A program made the translations under genes and the position numbers. A stretch of 64,000 nucleotides of DNA from assembly GCF_900217795.1 (NCBI RefSeq), contig NZ_OBMQ01000016.1:1-64000 (forward strand). The letters are read 5' to 3'. The DNA comes from Ureibacillus xyleni. GTDB lineage: Bacteria > Bacillota > Bacilli > Bacillales_A > Planococcaceae. The notes below the pieces were generated by a model. The model had not been told where the DNA came from. It made no database searches and saw only the letters and a list, made by a program, of their open reading frames with translations. Position 1 is the stretch's first letter. Every line of letters starts with the position of its first letter. Shown here piece by piece: positions 28,655-36,853 of the stretch.

Positions 28655-28762
28655 TTAACTTCGAGAATTCCATTCAGATACAATGATGAATACGATGACA
28701 AAAACAATCGCGATTACAAAGAACCATACAGGAACTCCACCGTATGAAATCGTTAAAGACAT
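28655..28762 (-). CDS. 35-residue single-pass membrane microprotein
   Basis: Short minus-strand gene with a very strong ribosome site (AAAGGAGTG, 6 nt before the ATG at 28762). Translation: MSLTISYGGVPVWFF, then a Val/Ile/Phe-rich helix, ending SEWNSRS. One transmembrane helix with a short charged tail. It ends 2 nt from the convergent anti-sigma-like gene. Function unknown; small membrane regulators of this size are frequent in Bacillales. The call rests on the ribosome site and the coherent hydrophobic product. Confidence 0.62.
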   Translation of the reverse strand: MSLTISYGGVPVWFFVIAIVFVIVFIIVSEWNSRS

Positions 28763-28893
28763 TTGATTCACTCCTTTAGTTTATAGTACCAAATTTTAAT
28801 ATATTGATGTTTAAATGTGATTTAATTTCCACAAAAGGCACGAAATCGGTTATAATTATAGGATGGAACAAAGATAAAGTGAGGTAAATTTCG

Positions 28894-29091
28894 ATGTTAA
28901 ATTTAAAATGGAAAGATGCGCCAACAATTAAAAAAGTAAAATGTATTAATACGAATGCAGAAAAATATTTAGTGTCCAATGTATTAACAGTTGGCAAAGA
29001 ATATGAAGTGAAAAACGAAACAGAAGAATTCATTTTCATCATTGATAACACTGGAAACGTAGGCGGCTACTACAAAAGCTACTTTGAATAA
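28894..29091 (+). CDS. small conserved protein (DUF6501-like)
   Basis: 65-residue cytoplasmic protein: LNLKWKDAPTIKKVKCINTNA, LTVGKEYEVKNETEEFIFIIDN and GGYYKSYFE. From memory it resembles a short Bacillales family listed as DUF6501; no function is known. GTGAGG lies about 10 nt before the ATG. It ends at a bidirectional terminator shared with the telA-like gene. Confidence 0.78.
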   Translation: MLNLKWKDAPTIKKVKCINTNAEKYLVSNVLTVGKEYEVKNETEEFIFIIDNTGNVGGYYKSYFE

Positions 29092-29094
29092 TCT

Positions 29095-29132
29095 AAAAGC
29101 AGACTCTACTGAAAAACGGAGTCTGCTTTTTA
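29095..29132. terminator. bidirectional terminator
   Basis: Perfect 12-bp stem AAAAGCAGACTC/GAGTCTGCTTTT with T runs on both strands, between convergent genes. Confidence 0.88.
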
Positions 29133-30224
29133 TTATAGTTTGTCGATATTTACTTCAATCGTAGCATGCTGTTTGTTACTTTCTGCTTGAACCCGTAACG
29201 TTTCTTCAATCGATTCGATTAATTGCAATTGCGTTGCTTTAAATTTGTCAATGTCCTCATGGCTAATCGCTCTGTGGCGTCTAGAATCTTTTGAAGTCTC
29301 TTCAATCATACGTGCATTTTTTTGTATCATTTTATCCGATGTCTCCATTAAACGCTGAGATGCAATATTGGCTCTTCTTTGATTATTCATATTAACCAAA
29401 ATTGAAATTTGAGATTGCCACAACGGAATCGTGGACATCACAGAAGCTTGGATTTTTTCAATTAACATTTGGTTTGTTTGTTGGATCATTCGTATTTGTG
29501 GAGCCGTTTGAATGGCCACTTCACGTGAAATTTGCAAATCATATAGCCGTTTATCTAACCATTCAATGGAACTTTGTAAGTCCACAACTCGCTGCTTGTC
29601 CATAGGGTTTGTTGATGCAGCTAAAGATTGTTCTAATGCTGGCAATGAATTTTTAATCAGGTCTTGCTTTTTCAATTCACCAGCAGCAATGTAAATATTT
29701 AAGTTTTGAAAATAATCTTCATTTAGACGATACAATTCATTTAACATATTCATATCAGCTAAAAGGCCTTTTTGAGCATGTTGTAATTGAATACTTAAAC
29801 GATCAATTTGTTTACTCAGCCGATTATATTGAGACACGACTTCTTGAATGGATGATTTGGAACGTTTGAAAAGCTTACTAAAAAATCCTTTTTCGCTTTC
29901 AATTAAATCATCAGGATTAATTTTTTCAAGATGCTCCATCAATTTATGCAATACTTCTCGGATGGGTGATGTATCATTTCGTTGCACACGTAATAACATG
30001 TTATGAGTGAAATTTTTTAATGATTGTTGAACATCGGCACCAAATTGAAGTACGTTTTCGTAAACAGTAGCATCAAATTTGCTAGCTAGAAAAAGGGCAC
30101 GGGATTGTTCTTCTTGACTTAATGTTTGGAAAGTAGCAATAGACGATTCCTTCACATCAAAAAAAGAGCTCCCATTAGTTGATAGCGCTTCAAATGGATG
30201 ATGTGAGCTCTTATTTTCTGTCAT
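29133..30224 (-). CDS. TelA-like toxic-anion resistance family protein (YaaN-like)
   Basis: 363-residue, mostly helical cytoplasmic protein of the TelA family, named for tellurite resistance although the true role is unclear. Typical segments: VLQFGADVQQSLKNFTHNML, GFFSKLFKRSKSSIQEVVSQYN, QLQHAQKGLLADMNMLNELY, and QTAPQIRMIQQTNQMLIEKIQASVM followed by PLWQSQI. It overlaps the preceding XpaC-like gene by 4 nt, the xpaC-yaaN arrangement known in Bacillus. GGTGACAA precedes the ATG. Confidence 0.9.
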   Translation of the reverse strand: MTENKSSHHPFEALSTNGSSFFDVKESSIATFQTLSQEEQSRALFLASKFDATVYENVLQFGADVQQSLKNFTHNMLLRVQRNDTSPIREVLHKLMEHLEKINPDDLIESEKGFFSKLFKRSKSSIQEVVSQYNRLSKQIDRLSIQLQHAQKGLLADMNMLNELYRLNEDYFQNLNIYIAAGELKKQDLIKNSLPALEQSLAASTNPMDKQRVVDLQSSIEWLDKRLYDLQISREVAIQTAPQIRMIQQTNQMLIEKIQASVMSTIPLWQSQISILVNMNNQRRANIASQRLMETSDKMIQKNARMIEETSKDSRRHRAISHEDIDKFKATQLQLIESIEETLRVQAESNKQHATIEVNIDKL

Positions 30225-30877
30225 CGATTGTCACCTCGAAATTCGATTTGTTGACGTTTTTTCTCGTTTTCTAGTTTTACAAAGTCAATTTCCATTCGTA
30301 AACTTTCTAAGTCGGATTCAAGAGCGGATTTTAAATCTTGCTCCATTGTACCGTGAAGATCTTGTAAAGTTTTACGAGTATCCTCTAAAGCAAGGTGGAT
30401 TTCAGCATCTTTTACTTGTTGCTGCGTTAACATTGTATACGTTTGTGTTAACTGTACAGCAGAAGGTAAATGAGAATAGAAGAAATCTTCTACTGAGTAA
30501 AACTTTTGTGGATTGGTTTGCACAATATTAATGATCCGTTTAGAAAGCTTTGTCATTTCGTTCAATAATTTGAATGATCGAATGGAACGAACGCGAATAT
30601 ACTGTTGTGTTAAAGAATTTAAATGGCCTTTAGCTGTTTTTAACTGTGCTTCAATATGCTTATACTCAGAATTGGATATGCCAATTGCTTTACTTCTTTT
30701 TGATTTTTGAATAGCCTTAACACCTTTATTACTTAAAAAGTAGGATGCAATGGTGGATACCGGCACGACAAAAATAGCTAAGTCAACAGGAAGATTTACA
30801 ATAGTAACGATAAATACTGTGAAACTTATAATAAAATTTATTGCATGGCGACTTATAAAATTCATGGCTCCAAGCAT
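30221..30877 (-). CDS. XpaC-like membrane protein
   Basis: 218-residue protein of the XpaC family (annotated from a 5-bromo-4-chloroindolyl phosphate phenotype; no enzymatic function established). Two N-terminal hydrophobic segments at about 11-27 and 29-46, then a long amphipathic helical region with the conserved-looking HIEAQLKTAKGHLNSLTQQYI and SLRMEIDFVKLENEKKRQQ. The ATG at 30877 has GAGGAGGT 7 nt upstream. It is the first gene of the xpaC-telA operon; coiled-coil content suggests the two products associate, which is inference. Confidence 0.85.
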   Translation of the reverse strand: MLGAMNFISRHAINFIISFTVFIVTIVNLPVDLAIFVVPVSTIASYFLSNKGVKAIQKSKRSKAIGISNSEYKHIEAQLKTAKGHLNSLTQQYIRVRSIRSFKLLNEMTKLSKRIINIVQTNPQKFYSVEDFFYSHLPSAVQLTQTYTMLTQQQVKDAEIHLALEDTRKTLQDLHGTMEQDLKSALESDLESLRMEIDFVKLENEKKRQQIEFRGDNR

Positions 30878-31013
30878 GTTCGTACCTCCTCTAGTTCTAT
30901 AATTGTATTACGAATGAAGCGTTCAAAAAGTTTCACAAGTTTTGTTTTTTATAAGTATAATCCTACAATATATTACGGGGTTTTTAAATACAAAACAAAA
31001 AATTTAGAGTCGG

Positions 31014-31295
31014 TTATACTATATCCGACTCCATTGTAACGTATCCTTTAAGTTCGTCATAAATTTCAATTTCAAAGGCATTTGAATTGGCTTGGAGACT
31101 AACCCCTTTTTCAATAAATTTTAGAAATTCGTCAACTGAATTCGTTTTCCCCTCGACCTCTACTTCGATTTGTTTCTGTTCATTTAACTTACAAAAACCT
31201 TTTAACCCTAAATTAATGGCTTTCTGTTTAATGAAAAAACGATACCCAGTTCCGTCGACATCACCAAAAAAGATAATATGTGCCCGTTTTGCCAT
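31014..31295 (-). CDS. acylphosphatase-like protein with altered active-site Asn
   Basis: 93-residue alpha/beta protein of the acylphosphatase fold. The phosphate loop with the catalytic Arg is seen as FGDVDGTGYRFFI (family GxVQGVGFR). The second motif, normally GWVRN, reads GFCKL, so the Asn position holds Leu (an Asn is one residue later). IEVEVEGKTNSVDEFLKFIEKG matches the rest of the fold. Catalysis may therefore be weak or lost. The start at 31295 has AGGGAGA 7 nt upstream; the in-frame ATG at 31313 lies inside the end of the previous gene. Probably co-transcribed with the chemoreceptor upstream. Confidence 0.8.
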   Translation of the reverse strand: MAKRAHIIFFGDVDGTGYRFFIKQKAINLGLKGFCKLNEQKQIEVEVEGKTNSVDEFLKFIEKGVSLQANSNAFEIEIYDELKGYVTMESDIV

Positions 31296-31312
31296 ATTGG
31301 TATCTCCCTTCA

Positions 31313-33019
31313 TTATTGAATCTGTTCAATTAAGTCATTTAAATAAAATAAAACTTTTTCTGATGCAGCTTCAATTTCTTTCAAATAGTGTTCAGCCTTA
31401 TCAACGTTCCCATTTGTATATTCAAGTACAGCTTCTTTTGCATATAGATGTACTTTTTCATGATAATAATCAAGCTGCTCATAAGATGGTAGGTGTCCAA
31501 ATCGTTCTTTTGCCTTATCAGAAAAATACCATTTTCCTAGACGACATTCTTTATGTGAGGAAACATCAGAAGGTTGAAGTTTTTCTAACCCTAAAAACAT
31601 ATTATAAACCTTCCATTTCCATAAAATATGGTCCGCCTTTGACAAATGCAGAAGCGTATTGCTCGATAAATATGTGTGATTATTTGTGATCACATCATTA
31701 CGGAAACGATTGATCTCTTTTCCAAGCAGGTGAATATCATGAGAAGTATTTGAACTATAAACTCGAATATCATCTTGTAAGTGTAATATTTTGTTCATTT
31801 TATCTGAAACTTCATCAATGGCAGCAGATTGTTGTTCTGTAATGGCTGCTGTATTTGCAACATCTTGATTGATTTGTTGAATCGTATCAACAATATTTGT
31901 AAGAAGTGGCAATGTATCTCGCGCTTCAGAAGAGGCTGCATTAATAATTTGAGACGTATCTGAAATGGATTGTGCAACATTTGTTGAATAAGATATTAAT
32001 GAATCGACATTATTAGATACCGTACTTAAAGCAGCTACCGTGTTTTCTGCTAGTTTTCTTACTTCCTGTGCAACAATTGAAAAGCCCTTACCATGTTCGC
32101 CAGCACGAGCTGCTTCAATGGAGGCATTGAGAGCAAGTAAATTGGTCTGATCCGCAATTTCATTTATAATAGTGACTACATTTTCAATATCTTTCACATG
32201 CTTTTGTAACTGGTCGAAAGAATGAACGATTGATGTGAAAGTATCACCAGTTTTGAAAATATCATTTAAAGCTTGTTCAATAGCATTTTTACTGTTTGTT
32301 GCATATTGTACAGATTGAGTCGTCTTTTCGGAAATGTTACTAGAAGTACGTGCAATATCAGCTATAGATGCAGCAAGTTCTTCAGTTGCAGATGTGGATG
32401 TTTGGATTTCAATTGCTTGCTGATCTAAACTAAATACTAAATCTTTCATGTACATGATTTTTGCATTCACATCCATTAAAGAAGAAATTTCACTTACTAC
32501 ATTTTCGATGACTTTTTCTGTTAACGTTTCAATTAATAATTGTTGATCAATATTAAAGGCTGAAGATAAAGTTTTCATATAAGAAAATGCCTTATTCGGT
32601 TTTAGTCCAAAATTATGTAAGATGTGGGTAGTAATAAAAAATGATAGTTGATTAAAGACAACGATTAATTTGCCCGCTTCATAATGATGTTTTCGAAATA
32701 AATTGAAAAAATTAACGGTATGATCCACATACTCATCATTGCGGTCGGCTAAGAAAAACTGTTTCAAATATTGATCAATCTCTTCAACAGAGATATGATT
32801 TTGCCCATCTGGTGATATTTCTTCTAAATAGTTGCTAAAAATTTCATTCATCTTTGTTGTCATTCGTTGGAGTTCTTTATAAATTTCTCTTAAATTTTCT
32901 TGATCTTGACTTGTAAAATGATTAAATTGAAGTGTTTGTAAAAATCGACCACTAGCGTTTAAATTAGTGCCCCGAGTAAATAAAAGATTCACATCCGCTT
33001 TTGGTTTTAATGAGAACAT
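31313..33019 (-). CDS. hemAT: globin-coupled aerotaxis transducer (HemAT-like) with C-terminal CZB domain
   Basis: Soluble chemoreceptor, 568 residues, no transmembrane segment. Residues 1-180 form a globin sensor: [26 protein letters not shown] and [15 protein letters not shown], where His112 (HxxxG pattern) is the candidate heme ligand. The signalling domain has the hairpin [20 protein letters not shown] then [15 protein letters not shown]. Residues about 452-530 match a chemoreceptor zinc-binding (CZB) domain: [22 protein letters not shown] and [13 protein letters not shown], with His/Cys/His/His zinc ligands. Sensing both oxygen and zinc/oxidant is predicted. Bacillus HemAT lacks the CZB tail. 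GGAGGAGTG lies upstream of the ATG. Confidence 0.88.
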   Translation of the reverse strand: MFSLKPKADVNLLFTRGTNLNASGRFLQTLQFNHFTSQDQENLREIYKELQRMTTKMNEIFSNYLEEISPDGQNHISVEEIDQYLKQFFLADRNDEYVDHTVNFFNLFRKHHYEAGKLIVVFNQLSFFITTHILHNFGLKPNKAFSYMKTLSSAFNIDQQLLIETLTEKVIENVVSEISSLMDVNAKIMYMKDLVFSLDQQAIEIQTSTSATEELAASIADIARTSSNISEKTTQSVQYATNSKNAIEQALNDIFKTGDTFTSIVHSFDQLQKHVKDIENVVTIINEIADQTNLLALNASIEAARAGEHGKGFSIVAQEVRKLAENTVAALSTVSNNVDSLISYSTNVAQSISDTSQIINAASSEARDTLPLLTNIVDTIQQINQDVANTAAITEQQSAAIDEVSDKMNKILHLQDDIRVYSSNTSHDIHLLGKEINRFRNDVITNNHTYLSSNTLLHLSKADHILWKWKVYNMFLGLEKLQPSDVSSHKECRLGKWYFSDKAKERFGHLPSYEQLDYYHEKVHLYAKEAVLEYTNGNVDKAEHYLKEIEAASEKVLFYLNDLIEQIQ

Positions 33020-33146
33020 ATAGTGTTGTCACTCCTCCAAATCTTTTAAAGATAGAATAATTTTACCATATTGCAGATTTCAAAAATAGACATATTACTA
33101 TTAGTTAACTAAAATACAATAGTAGAAGGCGAGGGTATATGACTTA

Positions 33147-33419
33147 ATGTATAAGATTATCTATATGAAGGCAGATTATGAACCTTGGTGGAAGTTTGAA
33201 GGATGGGAATCTACTATTGTGACTGAAAATGAATATGAAACAAAAGAAGAAATGGACCATGCTTTAAATAACTTATTAAAGGAATTTCGTACCCGATACG
33301 ACAAAGAAGAGAGTAGGGAAGGGAAATATTACGCATTCTGGACAATGGACGAAAGAATGTATTGTGAGGCTTGTGAAGATGATATTCAAATTTATCATGG
33401 TATAATTGTCGAAAGGTAG
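33147..33419 (+). CDS. DUF1033 family protein
   Basis: 90-residue acidic protein with YKIIYMKADYEPWWKFEGWES, FRTRYDKEESREGKYYAFW and YCEACEDDIQIYHGI, characteristic of DUF1033 of Firmicutes. Function unknown. Two Cys in a CEAC pair could bind metal or form a disulfide. GGCGAGGG lies about 14 nt before the ATG, a weak spacing. Confidence 0.85.
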   Translation: MYKIIYMKADYEPWWKFEGWESTIVTENEYETKEEMDHALNNLLKEFRTRYDKEESREGKYYAFWTMDERMYCEACEDDIQIYHGIIVER

Positions 33420-33488
33420 TTCATAATAAGAGTAAGCCGATCAATTTACAGAAATAAAAGAATATTATAAAAAAGGTTCAGAAAGTGT

Positions 33489-33516
33489 TTGACAAATTGT
33501 AATATGATGGTATACT
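33489..33516 (+). promoter_or_regulatory. sigma-A promoter of the cold-shock gene
   Basis: TTGACA, 16-nt spacer, TATACT. It implies a 5' leader of about 150 nt, as is usual for csp genes. Confidence 0.7.
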
Positions 33517-33553
33517 TAAGGTAACAATAAAATTGCTTGACCGGGTACAAATG

Positions 33554-33611
33554 ATTCACATATTACAAAGAGTGATCGGTGTAATGTCGGTACTCTTCGT
33601 AATATGTGAAT
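33554..33611 (+). promoter_or_regulatory. long hairpin in the csp leader
   Basis: ATTCACATATTAC pairs perfectly with GTAATATGTGAAT; after one mismatch, AAGAGT pairs with ACTCTT, giving a 20-position stem and an 18-nt loop, followed by TTTTATTT. It could be a cold-responsive leader fold or an attenuator. Confidence 0.75.
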
Positions 33612-33670
33612 TTTTATTTCGGTAATCAATCACATATTGTTAACATTTATTTTTTTGGAGGTTTTCTTAA

Positions 33671-33871
33671 ATGAAACAAGGTACAGTAAAATGGTTTAAC
33701 TCAGAAAAAGGTTTTGGATTCATCGAAGTTGAAGGTGAAAACGACGTATTCGTACACTTCTCAGCTATCCAAGGTGAAGGTTTCAAAACTCTTGACGAAG
33801 GTCAAAAAGTGGAATTCGAAGTTGTAGATGGCAACCGCGGACCACAAGCTGCTAACGTTGTTAAACTTTAA
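33671..33871 (+). CDS. cold-shock protein (CspA/CspB family)
   Basis: 66-residue single-stranded nucleic-acid-binding protein, RNA chaperone. RNP1 KGFGFIEV and RNP2 VFVHFSAI are intact; [14 protein letters not shown] and [10 protein letters not shown] complete the family pattern. TTGGAGG lies 11 nt before the ATG. Codon use is of the highly expressed type. The long structured leader suggests cold induction at the RNA level. Confidence 0.97.
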   Translation: MKQGTVKWFNSEKGFGFIEVEGENDVFVHFSAIQGEGFKTLDEGQKVEFEVVDGNRGPQAANVVKL

Positions 33872-33902
33872 TTTTTAAAAATTAAATTACATTCGTTAAT
33901 CC

Positions 33903-33932
33903 GAGACATTCCTAGAGGGGAATGTCTCTTTT
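33903..33932 (+). terminator. terminator after csp
   Basis: Perfect 10-bp stem GAGACATTCC/GGAATGTCTC followed by TTTT. Confidence 0.85.
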
Positions 33933-33946
33933 CACGTTTGCATAGT

Positions 33947-34570
33947 TTACTCTATTCTCTCTAATGTAGAAGTGACAATATATTCCTCATTTGTATCTGT
34001 CACCATAACAGATTCAGATTTAACAACGCCAAACCCTTCTACGACATATTTTCGATTTGTAAAATCTTCACCCTGTTCCTCAATAACAATTGCATTCTCA
34101 AACGTTTCGAAATGAGTGTCAATGGATGCTCCTGTTTCTACAATCTTCCAATTTCCGAAAGTAGTTCCGACTTCGATTGGACTTGCTAAATATGGTTCAA
34201 CCGCTTCTAGTTTATCCAAACTTTGTACTTCTGGATAAACAACATCATTCGGCATTTCCTCAACAAGCTCATCGTAAACTAAGTCAATGCGATCCTCTAA
34301 TACACGATAAACTTTCATTGTCGTCGCTCCACCATTATCAATGACCGTTGCAACATAATTGTCCGAAAGCCATTTCGTTTTTTCTGTATAGGACGCATAC
34401 TCATTTCCTTCTCCTAAAAATGTGGAGGTAGTGCCATCAGGTTTAAAAAAATGTTTAAAATCAGTTTTCGCTTCTTCTTTATTTACAGGATCTGTTGGTG
34501 GGGAGTCAACTATTTCTTGGGTACAACCAATTAATAAAATTAAGGAAAAAATCGTGAGTAAATACTTCAA
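33947..34570 (-). CDS. hypothetical lipoprotein
   Basis: 207-residue exported lipoprotein: signal peptide MKYLLTIFSLILLIGC with Cys16 as lipidation site, then a Pro/Asp/Glu-rich linker and a beta-rich domain (GDEYAS-like SFLGEGNEYASYTEK, WLSDNYVATVIDNGG, TTFGNWKIVETGA). The family is not recognised. AGGAGGAATTTG lies before the ATG. Convergent with the csp gene. Confidence 0.8.
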   Translation of the reverse strand: MKYLLTIFSLILLIGCTQEIVDSPPTDPVNKEEAKTDFKHFFKPDGTTSTFLGEGNEYASYTEKTKWLSDNYVATVIDNGGATTMKVYRVLEDRIDLVYDELVEEMPNDVVYPEVQSLDKLEAVEPYLASPIEVGTTFGNWKIVETGASIDTHFETFENAIVIEEQGEDFTNRKYVVEGFGVVKSESVMVTDTNEEYIVTSTLERIE

Positions 34571-34646
34571 ATCAAATTCCTCCTTGTAAAGATACTATAA
34601 CGTAATATAATTCGAATTGCACTTATTTTCAGTAAACTTGTGAAAA

Positions 34647-34800
34647 GTGAATGAAGTGTCCTTCATAGCAGCGATGAAAGACAAAACAGCGAGTGAAAGT
34701 GAATGTAATGTCCTTCAAACTAGTGATGAAAGACAAAGCAATCAAGAAAAAGTGATCGTATATTCCTTCATACTCCTATTGAAGCGCCAAAATTGATGGA
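34647..34800. repeat. third copy of the 52-bp-period intergenic repeat family
   Basis: Units begin (GTGAATG / GTGATCG) at 34647, 34699 and 34752, i.e. 52 and 53 bp apart. The first two contain GTCCTTCA-N7-8-GATGAAAGAC followed by AAAAC or AAAGC; the third is eroded (TTCCTTCATACTCCTATTGAAG). It lies in the roughly 400-bp gap between the lipoprotein gene's 5' end and the ABC-F terminator; the rest of that gap is AT-rich with nothing recognised. Confidence 0.75.
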
Positions 34801-34950
34801 AATTACTATATCCCGTGAATTAGCAAAAGGCATGAAGAAGCTTCACTCCAATTTATAGTAGTTTGGAAGTCTTTATCCCTCAAATCAAAAGCAAATTTTA
34901 TTAATAAAGATTCGAACTAATAATATTATTATGTAAACTAAAATACAACC

Positions 34951-34981
34951 AATAAAAAAGGTGCCACAAATTGTGACACCT
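34951..34981 (-). terminator. terminator of the ABC-F gene
   Basis: On the minus strand, AGGTGTCAC/GTGGCACCT followed by T6. Confidence 0.82.
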
Positions 34982-34992
34982 AATCTAAATTA

Positions 34993-36615
<1,623 letters not shown>

Positions 36616-36853
36616 TCATTTTCATGTTTAATCAGAAATGTTTATTAATTCCCTTTTGTACACAATGTTTCTATTATACCATGTCGTGAAAATATTTTAA
36701 ACAATCATTACTTTTCACCATCACTAAAATCTATGCAATTTGCCATTATTTAAACGAACTAGTAATAATTAAATTCCTCTAAAGTTGAAAAATAAATTAT
36801 TATATATGATGGAATTATAATATTTACATATGGGATGATAGTTCTTTTAGACT

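Noticed and set aside
31087-31689. 200-residue plus-strand frame opposite the chemoreceptor
   Set aside because: Antisense to two well-supported genes, with shadow-type composition.
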